Shown here piece after piece: positions 20,147 through 29,082 of a stretch of DNA of 64,000 bases. The position numbers were made by a program, and so were the translations under genes. The stretch comes from JBBREP01 sp963716525. Its GTDB lineage: Bacteria; Actinomycetota; Acidimicrobiia; IMCC26256; PALSA-610. The notes under the pieces were generated by a model. That model saw nothing but the letters and a program-made list of their open reading frames with translations, made no database searches and was not told the origin of the DNA. The DNA is taken from assembly GCA_963716525.1 (NCBI GenBank), contig OY970315.1:1-64000 (forward strand). Direction: 5' to 3'. Numbering within the stretch: position 1 is the stretch's first letter; each line of letters opens with the position of its first letter.

Positions 20147-20647
20147 TCACGCGGCCGCGACATCGTGACGGCGTATGGCCAAGACCCGAGCGCTCAGCTG
20201 GGGCCCGCGTCGCCACCTGGTCGCGGCACATCGGGGCCGGGGCTGCCGCCCGTCACCGCGACCCGCGAGGCGACCGAGATAGTGGTCCCATCCGTTCGTG
20301 TGATCGCTCACCGCATCGTCGGGCAGACCGCTGTGCACGAGCCGCACGCGCGTCTTGGCGCCTTCGGGATGCAGCGTGATCTCGACGGTTGTCGAGCCGG
20401 CGGGGATCGGATGACCCTCCTGCTCCCAGCCGAAGGTGAACACCACCTTTTCGTGCGGCACGACCTCGACGTACTCCCCCGCCGACTGGAACATGCCGGC
20501 GACCAGCACGCGGTGGATGCCACCGGGCCGCGGGTCGATCTCGGCGACGGTGCCGTCCCACTCGACGTGCTTGCCGGGCTCGGTGAGGAACGGCCAGATG
20601 GTCTCCGGAGTCGCGTCGATCATGATCTCGCGAACGAGCTCGGCCAT
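20147..20647 (-). CDS. SRPBCC (AHSA1-type) domain protein
   Basis: From ATG at 20647 (or the GTG one codon earlier) the protein reads AELVREIMIDATPETIWPFL, then EWDGTVAEIDPRPGGIHRVL, EVVPHEKVVFTFGWEQEGHP and VEITLHPEGAKTRVRLVHSG. It ends with the helix HTNGWDHYLGRL. The last 50 residues are arginine-rich and not family-like: a one-base shift near 20265 gives a better end (VTGGSPGPD) with a stop at 20194. It overlaps the stop codon of the ArsR gene upstream, so the two are an operon, the mirror of the pair at 16.9-17.7 kb. The ligand is unknown. Confidence 0.85.
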   Translation of the reverse strand: MAELVREIMIDATPETIWPFLTEPGKHVEWDGTVAEIDPRPGGIHRVLVAGMFQSAGEYVEVVPHEKVVFTFGWEQEGHPIPAGSTTVEITLHPEGAKTRVRLVHSGLPDDAVSDHTNGWDHYLGRLAGRGDGRQPRPRCAATRWRRGPQLSARVLAIRRHDVAAA

Positions 20648-20976
20648 CACGTCCTGCCTTTCTTGGGTTGCTTGCGGGTTTGGGCGGCCTCGGCGACATC
20701 GCGCAGTCGTTCAAGGCCGGAGGTCCAGTAGTCGTCGAGGAACGCGCGCAGCTCCGCCATCGTGGCGGTGTTCGCGCGGTAGAGACGGCGCGTGCCGTCG
20801 CGGCGCTCGCTCACGAGCTCGGCGTCCTTGAGCACGGCGAGGTGCTGCGAAATCGCCGGCCGGGTGACGTCGGGAAAGCGCTCGGCGATGCCGGTCGCCG
20901 GAAGTTCCTGTGACCACACGAGTCGCAGGATCGCCCGGCGGCGGGGCTCGGCAAGCGCCTTGAGTGCAGCGTCCAC
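20647..20976 (-). CDS. ArsR-family transcriptional regulator
   Basis: A 109-residue winged-helix protein: ALKALAEPRRRAILRLVWSQ, TGIAERFPDVTRPAISQHLA and LKDAELVSERRDGTRRLYRA. The last helix (LRAFLDDYWTSGLERLRD) is typical of regulators paired with AHSA1 proteins. No metal site is seen. Its stop overlaps the start of the SRPBCC gene. A 10-bp palindrome lies 21 bp upstream of its ATG, consistent with autorepression. Confidence 0.9.
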   Translation of the reverse strand: MDAALKALAEPRRRAILRLVWSQELPATGIAERFPDVTRPAISQHLAVLKDAELVSERRDGTRRLYRANTATMAELRAFLDDYWTSGLERLRDVAEAAQTRKQPKKGRT

Positions 20977-20996
20977 CCACCAATAGTAAGCCTAAC

Positions 20997-21006
20997 CTTA
21001 CGTAAG
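20997..21006. promoter_or_regulatory. Candidate operator for the minus-strand ArsR gene
   Basis: The perfect palindrome CTTACGTAAG is embedded in an AT-richer stretch (TAAGCCTAACCTTACGTAAG) just upstream of the ArsR start at 20976. It differs from the operator of the other ArsR/SRPBCC pair, so the two regulators are probably not cross-binding. Confidence 0.55.
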
Positions 21007-21070
21007 TGTCAACTGAATTATTGCGCCGCGCACTCGGCGCGCCGCGCACGCCGGACGACCACGGGTCGGG

Positions 21071-22871
21071 TCAGTGCACGGTGACGGCGCTCGACGTGCC
21101 GAGCACCTTGGCGTGCGCGTCGAGCGCCTGCACCTCGACGACCGTGCCAGCACGCCCGGGCACGGTTGCCGTGCTCTCGAATCCCTGGCGCGCGAACGAA
21201 CCGGCCGGCGTGAGCGACTTGGCGTCGGGCCCGTCGAGGACGCGCCAGCGCGCCGACCTCCGTGGCGCCGTTCCAGCTCACCGCGACCTTGACCTGGCCG
21301 CCCGCCATGTTGGCCACCGCGTCGGGATGGCCGGTCGGGTATCCGGTCCACGGAAGGCGCAGCGCGCGGTACGACTCACTCCCGCCTTGGATACTGACGT
21401 CGAGGCGCACCGACCCGTCCGGTGCCCACTCGGTGTACTCGCCGACCGCCCCCCAGCCTGCGAACGTGTCGCCGTTCGGCAACATCTGGAACGAGCCCTG
21501 GCTGTTCGCGAGCTTGCCGTGCGGGTTCCACGCGGAACGGAGCAAGGTGACCTTCCTGGTGGACTCGTCCACACGCAGCTCCAGCCCGCGCGACGCGCTG
21601 TGCGTCGACGGGCCCGGTCCGCTCGCGTTGTCGAACACCGTCACCACACCGTCGGGATGCGGACGCACGTCGTGCTGCCATGCGAAGCGCGCGGCGGCCG
21701 GGACGTCGAAGTCGCTGTGTTTACCGCCCAGGCGCCAGACGATCGCGGCCGACCGCCGGTCCAGCTTGTAGACCGCGTACGTGTGGCGCGCCGACAGCCA
21801 GATGTCGCCGCCCTTGTCGAGTGCAACAGAGTTCGGATGTACATAGTCGTACGCCTCGGTCGTGGTCTTCGGCAGGTTGGCGTACGAGTCGGCGAGCGGG
21901 ATCGTTCCCACGCTGTGCCATTCGAAGATCACCCCGCCCGTGGGGATGTCGACCTCCTGGACCACCGCATCGAGAACCGCGCGCGATTCGCCGTCAGTCG
22001 TGTCGGCTGCAGGGAGCATCACGGGGTTGTACGCCGTCATCAGGGCCGTGCCCTTGGGCGTGAGGAGGAAGTCGTGCAGATCGGCCTGGTAGCCGTTGCC
22101 GGCATGCACGCGGGCGACGGCGCGGTACGAGTCGTCGGCGATGACGTGTTCGCCTTGCCCGTAGCCCTGGGACGTGACGCTCCCCTCGAACCAGGTGAGC
22201 ACCGTGTGACCGCGGTATTGCTGGGCCTCGAGATCGAACGCAAGCGAGTGCTGTTCGGGCGCGAACCACACGAGGTTGCCGCTTCCGTCCACGATCATCG
22301 GGCCCGACTGCACCTGCGAGTGCGCAGCGTCCAAGGTGAACGGAGCCAGGAACACATCGCCATCTGCTGCGCCCGGCCTCGAGGCGTCGACGCGCAACGG
22401 GGGCGGGCGGAGGTCGGGCCGGCTCGCGAACGACTGCGGCGGCTCGGTGTTCGCCGGGGTGTCGGACGACGGCGGGGGCGGCGAGCTGCTCGCGGGGTGC
22501 GCCACGCCGAAGGTGAAATCGCCGCCGGTCGCACCGGCGAGGTGCAGGCTCGTGGCGACCCGCACCGTTTCGCCGGCCGTGAAGGGATGGGTGGGTACGA
22601 AACTCACACCGTCACCGTCGGAGTGGCCCAGCCACCGGCCCGCGTGGGGCCCACTCGCGGTGCCGTTGACGTGCACGGTGCCGACGCGGTCGCGCCCGAT
22701 CCCGCGGAAGCTGATCGTCGTCGCGGCCGACGCGGTCAACGTCCCGGGAACCGGGAACACGAAGACGGTCCGCGGCGCCTTCGCCACGGTGGTCGTCGCC
22801 CCGCTCCGCGCCGTGCCACTCGTCGCCGACCGGGCGCGAGACGCCGCCGAGCTGCAGGCGCTGGCGGCCAC
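21071..22871 (-). CDS. Arylsulfotransferase (ASST)-family lipoprotein (frame break near 3' end)
   Basis: The protein has a lipoprotein-type export signal ending in VAASAC, a Ser/Thr-rich Ig-like part, then a beta-propeller of the arylsulfotransferase family: GPMIVDGSGNLVWFAPEQ, LLTPKGTALMTAYNPV, EWHSVGTIPLADSYAN, YVHPNSVALDKGGDIWLSAR, WRLGGKHSDFD and QHDVRPHPDGVVTVFDN. Near 21257 the frame shifts; the other frame continues GPDAKSLTPAGSFARQGFES and stops at 21071, which is clearly the true end. The start is uncertain: an in-frame stop lies near 22965, and GTG at 22871 falls inside the signal, so an unusual start or an upstream base error is likely. The sulfate donor and acceptor are unknown. 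Confidence 0.75.
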
Positions 22872-23133
22872 GAGGACGAGCGCGACCGCGAGTGCGCCGC
22901 GCGCTCGCGCCCGGGAGCGCGCGCCAGAGACGGTCAGCGTGCGGGAGGAGCCGATGGCTGTGGACTACCCGCCCGCGTCGTTGCGAGTCCAGCCCGACCG
23001 GCCACTACCGCTGAACCCATCCTCAGCCGGCAGGCCGAGGATCGGGTGCCGCGCGCGGCGTTCGGGAGGGAATTGCATGCAGTCACGGCTTGCTGTAGCG
23101 ACGCGCGCGGCGGCCGTGAGAGCATCGTGACCG

Positions 23134-24333
23134 ATGGCCGGAGACCCGCTCGACGCCTCGGCGGGTGTGCCGCACGACCTCCTGGCCGCGCTGCGCGAGG
23201 AGTGCCCGGTGTCGCGCACTCCGTCGGGCGCCTTCTTCCTCGCCCGTCACGACGACGTGCTCGCGGCCACGAAGGACATCGGCACCTTCCAGGCGAGCTT
23301 CCGGGCCCCGGGCATCGTGGTGACGCCCGAAGAGCAGCTGATCAGCGAGATACCCGAGCCGCGGCACGGCAAGATCCGCCGGATCATCAACTCGGCGATC
23401 GCGCAGCACCGGATCGGTCGCGTCGAGCCGTTCGTGCGGGCGCTGTGCGGCGACTTGATGGATCGGATCGTGGCGCGGGGTGGCGGCGATCTCGTGGCCG
23501 AGTACGTGACACCGATCCCGGCCACCGTGATCGCGCACCTCCTCGGCGTAGATCCCGCCGACCATGCCCGCTTCGCCGAATGGTCCGACATCGTCGTGCA
23601 ATCCTCGTACGCGACAAAGAATCGCCGCGAAGACGGCGTCGACGGCGAAGGTCTTGCCGGTGTCGCACCCGACTTCGCCGCCTATCTCGACGCGATGATC
23701 GCCGAACGCAAGGCCCTCGCCGACCCGCCGGACGACTTCGTCACCCGGCTGATCAACACCGAGGTCGACGGCGAACGTCTGACCGACCTCGAGATGCGCA
23801 CACAGCTCGCGTTCTTGTTGATGTCGGGCAACGAGACCACGCGACACTTGATTGCGAACCTGCTCGAAACGGCGTGCACCGACGCGGCACTGTTCGCGCG
23901 CTTGCGGAGCGAACCACACCTGGTACCGATCATGGTCGAGGAATCGCTCCGCCACGACCCACCGATCCACGTGTTGCTGCGCGATTGCCTCGCTGATGTC
24001 AGCATCGAGGGCGTCACGATCCCCGCCGGCGTCAAGGTCGGCTTTGGGCTCGCCTCCGCCAACCGCGACCCGCGCAGCTACGACGCGCCCGATGAGTTCC
24101 GGCTCGACCGCCCGAGCGCGAAGGACCACCTCGCATTCGGCGGTGGCCCTCACGTGTGCCCCGGCGCCTCGCTGGCACGGCTCGAGGGCCGCGTCGCGCT
24201 CGAAGTGTTCCTCGATCGTGTCGACCACGCACGCGTCGAGACCGGCTACCGGCGCGAACCCGTGCCCGTGTTCTGGGCGAACGGGCCCCGGCGACTCCCG
24301 GTCGAACTCACCGGAGCCAGCCCGCCCGCGTAG
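23134..24333 (+). CDS. Cytochrome P450
   Basis: A 399-residue soluble bacterial P450, complete. The C-helix has HGKIRRIINSAIAQHRI; the I-helix has LLMSGNETTRHLIANLLE for oxygen activation; the K-helix ExxR is EESLR; and the heme loop is FGGGPHVCPG with Cys342 as iron ligand. Bacterial enzymes of this type hydroxylate steroids, terpenes or fatty acids with electrons from a ferredoxin, but no ferredoxin gene is adjacent. Its 3' end overlaps the converging FAD monooxygenase gene by about 88 bp. Confidence 0.93.
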   Translation: MAGDPLDASAGVPHDLLAALREECPVSRTPSGAFFLARHDDVLAATKDIGTFQASFRAPGIVVTPEEQLISEIPEPRHGKIRRIINSAIAQHRIGRVEPFVRALCGDLMDRIVARGGGDLVAEYVTPIPATVIAHLLGVDPADHARFAEWSDIVVQSSYATKNRREDGVDGEGLAGVAPDFAAYLDAMIAERKALADPPDDFVTRLINTEVDGERLTDLEMRTQLAFLLMSGNETTRHLIANLLETACTDAALFARLRSEPHLVPIMVEESLRHDPPIHVLLRDCLADVSIEGVTIPAGVKVGFGLASANRDPRSYDAPDEFRLDRPSAKDHLAFGGGPHVCPGASLARLEGRVALEVFLDRVDHARVETGYRREPVPVFWANGPRRLPVELTGASPPA

Positions 24334-25916
24334 ACCGGCCAGCGGGCGGCGATGTGCTGATCGGGGCGGACGAGCAACGCGCCTGTGCCGGGCATGGCGA
24401 GGGTGTCGGTCCACCAACCATCGGGGTCGTCGAAGTCGACACCGACGCGCAGGTCGGCATCCGGGGCTTCGCACGCCGGCCCGGCGATGAGCACGGCTCG
24501 ATCGATCGGGATCAGATCCAGCGTGGAGCACACCGCGCCGGCCCGCCGGATCCATCCGTGTGGGAGTCGTGCGCCCGGCCGGCTCGACGGCACGTACGTG
24601 CGCACCGGATCGATGCCGTCGTCGGCTACCCCGCAGGGTGCGTCGTCGCCCAACTCGTAGGAATATCCGAGCTGCAAACCGAGCATGTCGAAGTGGGTCG
24701 CCTGGTGCTCGATCGCGGCCAGGACACCGGCGCGGCCGCCGGCGTCGGCGAGCGTCGCGGCTATGTTCGCCCGGAACACCTCGGGATCGGGGTCGGCACC
24801 CAGCGCGATCGGCACTTCGACGAGCTGCAACGCGTTCGCGAGGCTGACGTCGGCGTTGCGGAGCGCGACCGGCCGGCGTTCCCGCTCGTACGAGTCGACC
24901 AGTTCCATACCGGCTCGGCCTTGTTCGACGGCGGCGAGCTTCCACGCAAGGTTGTGCGCGTCCTGCACGCCGGTGTTGAGTCCGAGCCCGCCGGTGGGCG
25001 GGAACCGGTGCGCGGCATCGCCGACGAGCACGACACGACCGTCGCGAAAGCGCGGCGCGACCTGCGCGGTCATCGTCCACGTCGCGATCGTGACGATCTC
25101 GAGCTCCACGCGCGGGTCTTCGAGCGCGGCCCGCACGAGCTGCTCGCATCGCGCCGCCGTGTACGACGCGGCGTCCTCGACGTCGGGGTCGTACGCGTGC
25201 ATGAACACCCACTCGCGGTCGATGTCGTGCGCGACGAACGCGCCGCCCGACATCGGATCGCAGACCCAGAACAACACGCCGGGATGGTCAGACACGAGTG
25301 TCCGCAGGTTCGCCGCGAAGTGCACCATCACGAAGCTCTGGATGCGGTGCGGGCCCACGGGCTCGATCCCGAGCGAGCGCCGAACAGGACTCGACGCGCC
25401 GTCGCACGCGAGCAGCCACCGGCTCGACACGGCGAGCGGTCCCTGCGGCCCCGCGACCGTCGATGCCACGCCGGCGCCGTCCATGGTCGCCGACTCCCAC
25501 CGATGTTCGTAGCGCACGGGCACGCCGGCTGCGGCGAGCGCATCGACGAGCAACGGCTCGAGGTGGTGCTGGGAGAGGTTGCGCAGCGGTGTCGGCGTCA
25601 CCGCGAGCTGGTCGTCGCCCTGGCGCTCGTAGGGCAGGCTCCCGATCACCTCGCCGCCGAGCTTCGTCACCCAGTGCACCGCACCGGCGTCGGCGGGATC
25701 CTTGGCGTAGGACCGGATGTGCTCGACGTCGAGGCCGATCTGGCGCCAGATCTCGAACGTGCGGGCGTTGACGGCGTGGGCAGCCGGTGCGCGCTGCGGA
25801 CCGTCACGGCGTTCCACGATCGCCACCGAGCAACCGAGCCGTTCGAGCAGCAGCGCCGCGGTGAGCCCGACGGGCCCGGCGCCCACGATCAGCACGTCGA
25901 CGTCGAGGGCCTCCAC
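24246..25916 (-). CDS. FAD-dependent aromatic-ring hydroxylase (PheA/TfdB-like)
   Basis: About 556 residues from GTG at 25916, which overlaps the TAG of the SDR gene by one base. The N-terminal FAD motif is VDVLIVGAGPVGLTAALLLE with ERRDGP; the middle has ACDGASSPVRRSLGIE (DG motif); and the second FAD motif is GRVVLVGDAAHRFPPTGGLG followed by NTGVQDAHNLAWKLAAV. A thioredoxin-like C-terminal domain follows (LVRPDQHIAARW). Such enzymes hydroxylate phenols or related rings with NAD(P)H and O2. In an operon with an extradiol dioxygenase it would prepare the catechol. The last 20 residues overlap the P450 gene. Confidence 0.9.
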   Translation of the reverse strand: MEALDVDVLIVGAGPVGLTAALLLERLGCSVAIVERRDGPQRAPAAHAVNARTFEIWRQIGLDVEHIRSYAKDPADAGAVHWVTKLGGEVIGSLPYERQGDDQLAVTPTPLRNLSQHHLEPLLVDALAAAGVPVRYEHRWESATMDGAGVASTVAGPQGPLAVSSRWLLACDGASSPVRRSLGIEPVGPHRIQSFVMVHFAANLRTLVSDHPGVLFWVCDPMSGGAFVAHDIDREWVFMHAYDPDVEDAASYTAARCEQLVRAALEDPRVELEIVTIATWTMTAQVAPRFRDGRVVLVGDAAHRFPPTGGLGLNTGVQDAHNLAWKLAAVEQGRAGMELVDSYERERRPVALRNADVSLANALQLVEVPIALGADPDPEVFRANIAATLADAGGRAGVLAAIEHQATHFDMLGLQLGYSYELGDDAPCGVADDGIDPVRTYVPSSRPGARLPHGWIRRAGAVCSTLDLIPIDRAVLIAGPACEAPDADLRVGVDFDDPDGWWTDTLAMPGTGALLVRPDQHIAARWPVYAGGLAPVSSTGSRRGPFAQNTGTGSRR

Positions 25917-26696
25917 TACAACAGGCCCGGGTAGGAGCCGCCGTCGAGGTGCAGGTTCTGGCCCGAGATGTAGCTGGCCTGGGCGCTGCACAGGAACGCG
26001 CACGCGTCCCCCACCTCTTCGGGCCGGCCGAGCCGGCCTGCTGCGATCGTGGCCGCGATCTCGGCGTACGCGGCTTCGATCGTGACACCCTTGATCGCCA
26101 CCGCGAGCTGGGCCATCTGGCGCTGGCGCCCGGTGTCGATCCGTTCCGGAAGCAGGTTGTTGATCGTGACGTTCGCGGCCGCCACGTCGCGCGACAGGCC
26201 CTTCGCCACCGACGTGAGCCCGGTGCGAGCGGCCGACGACAATCCCATCGGCGCGAACGGGGCGGTGACCATCGCGGACGTGATGTTGACGATGCGGCCG
26301 AAGCGCCGGTCGACCATGCCGTCGAGCACGTCGCGGATCAGCAACAGCGGTGCGAGCATGTTCGCCTCGACCGCGGCGATCCACTCGTCGCGGCCCCACT
26401 GCCGGAACTGGCCGGGTGGCGGGCCACCGTTGTTGGTGACGAGGATGTCGGGCTCGTCGCACGCCGCGAGGAGCGCGGCGCGGGTCGCCGGATCGCCGAC
26501 GTCGCCCTCGACCGTCTCGACCGTGACCGTCGACTGGTCGCGCAGGCTCGCCGCCGCGTCGTCGAGACGCTGCCGGTCGCGCCCGTTGATCACCACGTGC
26601 ACGCCTTCGCGCGGCAAGCGATCGCGCGCACGCGAAACCGAGACCAGCACTCGACGCGGCCACGATCGCGCGCCGGCCGGCGATGCCGAGATCCAT
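25916..26696 (-). CDS. SDR-family oxidoreductase with altered catalytic residues (frame break)
   Basis: ATG at 26696 overlaps the stop of the dioxygenase gene (TGATG). The protein starts MDLGIAGRRAIVAASSAGLG (a variant of the glycine-rich NAD motif), then shifts by one base near 26612 and continues EGVHVVINGRDRQRLDDAAA, LVTNNGGPPPG and NITSAMV. The C-terminal dimer motif SGQNLHLDGG is also present. Where classical SDRs have Tyr-x3-Lys, this one has Ser-x3-Arg (LSSAARTG), as in a known divergent SDR subgroup. It may act in ring-cleavage product processing or another step of the operon; activity is uncertain. Confidence 0.8.
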
Positions 26697-27625
26697 CAGA
26701 AGTCGAGATCCGCCGGCGGGGCGGGGCCCCACTGGTTGATCGGCTCGAGGAGGCCGTACACCCCGGGCGGCGTATCGGCAGTCAGCAGGTCGGAGTCGGT
26801 CCAGTGCTCGACGGTGAAGCCCAACGGGTCCTTCCAGTAGTCGAAGACCTGCCCACCCAGCACATGGCGCCCGATCCCCCAATAGTGACGGCGCTGCGCC
26901 GCGAGGAGGTGGTCGTGGCCCGCCATGAGATCGTCGAAGTCGGCCACCTCCCACGCGCAGTGCCCGAGCTTCGCCTCACCCGTTTCCACGATCAACAGCG
27001 TGTGGTGATCGGCGGGCTGGTCTCCCCGATCGCAGCGCATGAACCGCCCGAGCGGTTCCTCGGGCGAGCTGATGTAGACGTCGTCGGAGGTGAGGAGACC
27101 GAGCGTCTCGGCGTACCAGCCCGCCAGCGCGGCGAGCGACGGCGTCTTCAGCGCCGCGTGACCGAAGCGCTTCACCTGTGACGCACCGATCGGCACGCGC
27201 TGCAGCTCGCCGATCCGGACGCGCGTGCCGCCGGCGTTGAGCGGCGCGTGGCCGCGCACCTCGATCGGCTCCGCGCCATCGATGCCAGCGACGACGTCGA
27301 CCGCGCGTCCGTCGGGGTCGTGGAGGCGCACGACGAACCCACCTCCCGGTTCGTCGAGCGGCTCGACCACACCAGCTGTCTTCCGTGCGAGCCGGTCGAG
27401 ATCAGCGCGTGTCGCCTCGAAGGCCAGGCCACAGAACGCGGGCTCACCGAGGTGGGTGACGTGCACATGGTGGTCGGTATCGGTGCCGCGCATGTACAGC
27501 GCGGTACCGGTGCGACACGACGTGTGCATCCCGAACGAGCGCAGGAACGTCTCCATCTCGTCGAGATCCGGCGCGGCGAAGCGCGGGAACGCCACGTCGT
27601 GGGCGCGGATGATCGGACCGGGCAC
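26696..27625 (-). CDS. Type I extradiol (catechol) dioxygenase, VOC superfamily
   Basis: A 309-residue protein with two glyoxalase/VOC modules, as in BphC/HsaC-type enzymes that open catechols next to the diol. The second module holds the 2-His-1-carboxylate iron site: His156 (KRFGHAALKTP), His222 (KLGHCAWEV) and Glu273 (FTVEHWTD). The spacing of 66 and 51 residues is close to that of 2,3-dihydroxybiphenyl dioxygenase. The catalytic outer-sphere residues (His near 207-208, Tyr near 263) are also visible (ADHHTLLI, FDYWKDP). It is the first gene of a three-gene operon with the SDR and FAD hydroxylase, divergent from a MarR gene. The substrate is an aromatic or seco-steroid catechol by inference. 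Confidence 0.92.
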   Translation of the reverse strand: MPGPIIRAHDVAFPRFAAPDLDEMETFLRSFGMHTSCRTGTALYMRGTDTDHHVHVTHLGEPAFCGLAFEATRADLDRLARKTAGVVEPLDEPGGGFVVRLHDPDGRAVDVVAGIDGAEPIEVRGHAPLNAGGTRVRIGELQRVPIGASQVKRFGHAALKTPSLAALAGWYAETLGLLTSDDVYISSPEEPLGRFMRCDRGDQPADHHTLLIVETGEAKLGHCAWEVADFDDLMAGHDHLLAAQRRHYWGIGRHVLGGQVFDYWKDPLGFTVEHWTDSDLLTADTPPGVYGLLEPINQWGPAPPADLDF

Positions 27626-27638
27626 CGCGTGATACTAC

Positions 27639-27658
27639 GACACCGAAGTTTCGTTGTC
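27639..27658. promoter_or_regulatory. Candidate MarR operator in the divergent promoter
   Basis: GACACCGAAGTTTCGTTGTC pairs in 8 of 9 positions around a two-base centre. It sits between the dioxygenase start (27625) and the MarR gene start (27691), so binding there would control both directions. Confidence 0.65.
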
Positions 27659-27690
27659 AAAAGATTCCGTATCGAACTACCCTGGGCGCC

Positions 27691-28249
27691 GTGACGATGC
27701 GCGAGCTCCTCGACGACACGATGGCGAGCTGGAGACGGGAGCGGCCCGACCTCGAGCTCGACGCCATGGGCACCACACTGCGCCTCAACCAGCTCATGAA
27801 CGCCGCGGTACGGTCGGCCGAGGCGCTGTTCGCACCGCATGGCATCACGGTGGGTGAGTTCGACGTCCTCGCCGCCCTGCGCCGCGGCGGCGCCACCGCC
27901 GCGCTCGACACCGACGACGCTCGCGCGCGTCGCGATGATCTCGCCGGCGGGGATGACCAACCGCCTCGACCGCCTCGAAGCCGCCGGACTCATCGTGCGC
28001 CGCCCCGACCCCGACGACCGCCGCGGCTCACTCGTGGCGCTGACCACGGCGGGGCGCGCCACCGCCGACCAGGCGGTCGAAGACCTCGTCGCGGCCGAGA
28101 ACGAGCTCTTCGGCGAGCTCAGCACGACCGAACGGCAACGCCTCGACCGCACCCTCGACAAGCTCATCGAGCGCATCGAACACGCACCAGCGAGGGCGCG
28201 GTTGGCGGCGCCGGCCGCACCGTCTCGGCGACGAGCGGGCGCAACCTGA
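27691..28249 (+). CDS. MarR-family transcriptional regulator (frame break near 27893)
   Basis: Reads from GTG at 27691 (or ATG at 27697): RELLDDTMASWRRERPDLEL, LRLNQLMNAAVRSAEALFAP and ITVGEFDVLAALRRGG. A one-base shift near 27893 moves the wing domain to another frame: LARVAMISPAGMTNRLDRLE, AGLIVRRPDPDDRRGSLVAL, and a long C-terminal dimer helix. The halves join exactly at the MarR HTH, so the gene is probably intact in the organism. It faces the extradiol dioxygenase operon across a strong inverted repeat and is its likely repressor, with a phenolic ligand as inducer. Confidence 0.82.
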
Positions 28250-28565
28250 ACGCGAACTCGGTCCGGCACGCGAACTCCACGGGCGCGGCTCGCACCAACA
28301 TTTCATTGTGCGTGCGCGCACCGCGTGTCATGGTGAGCGGGGCCGCGGTACCGAAGTGAGGGCCGGGCGCGCGTGGCAGGATGCCGGAGATCACGTCGCG
28401 TGGGGGGTCGGGTCTCCGGCTCCTGCGTGGTACTCGACCATCAGGTCTTCGGACACACGCCAATGGCGCCGACCGCTCAGAGCAGTGACGCCGGACAGTG
28501 ACACCGGCAGTCACATGGTGCCGATGTGACGAGGCCGCCAGGGCCCCGTCACACCTTGTGGCGCC
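28250..28565. other. Gap between converging MarR and cold-shock genes
   Basis: No supported gene in about 315 bases. An inverted repeat GTCACAT-N7-ATGTGAC at 28510-28530 lies 36 bp past the cold-shock gene stop and could serve as its transcription end signal, though no T-tract follows. Confidence 0.4.
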
Positions 28566-28772
28566 TCAGATGACGCGGACGTTGGCCGCCTCGACGCCCT
28601 TGCGCCCCTGCATCGTCTCGAACTCGACGCGCTGACCGTCCTCGAGCGTCTTGAAACCGTCGGACTGAATCGCGCTGAAGTGCACGAAGACGTCATCGCC
28701 GCCTTCACGCGAGATGAAACCGAAACCCTTGTCCGCATTGAAGAACTTCACAGTGCCTTGCTGCACAACCAA
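28566..28772 (-). CDS. csp: Cold-shock protein (CspA family)
   Basis: A 68-residue protein from TTG at 28772, or 66 residues from GTG at 28766. The single cold-shock domain is complete: QGTVKFFNADKGFGFISREG carries RNP1 (KGFGFI), and DDVFVHFSAI carries RNP2 (VFVHF). It binds single-stranded RNA/DNA and prevents RNA structure at low temperature. A long 5' region of about 300 bp separates it from the divergent DEAD-box helicase gene, and the two functions commonly pair in cold adaptation. Confidence 0.95.
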   Translation of the reverse strand: MVVQQGTVKFFNADKGFGFISREGGDDVFVHFSAIQSDGFKTLEDGQRVEFETMQGRKGVEAANVRVI

Positions 28773-29082
28773 ACTCTCATTTCTGATTCGCGACCAGCCG
28801 AGGAATTCGGCTGACTCGTAGCAGCCACACTATCCGCCGCGCGCGGCAACCGACGCAGCGACTCGAGGGCTCGCCGGCTCGCCGCTTGCTCGAAGTGGTA
28901 TCCTCGGCCCCCGGCATCGCGGCATCCGAGCATCGATGTCCAGCCCATGTTCCGCAGCGTTCCCATGTGGAGCGCTGCGATTCGGTCCTCGTTGTTCGTC
29001 TGACGGCGCTCGAGAACGTGCGCCAGTCCGAATGACGAATCGACCACACGCCGCGCGACGACGCGCGGCCAGGAGCACCCAC
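28773..29082. other. Divergent 5' region of cold-shock and DEAD-box genes
   Basis: About 310 bases with no gene. It probably carries long leader RNAs of the cold-shock gene (minus) and helicase gene (plus). AGGAG at 29069-29073 is the helicase ribosome site. Confidence 0.4.

Noticed and set aside
25949..27181. A 410-codon plus-strand open frame opposite the SDR and extradiol dioxygenase genes
   Set aside because: The opposite strand has metal ligands and operon overlaps; this frame is low-complexity Arg/Gly/Asp sequence.
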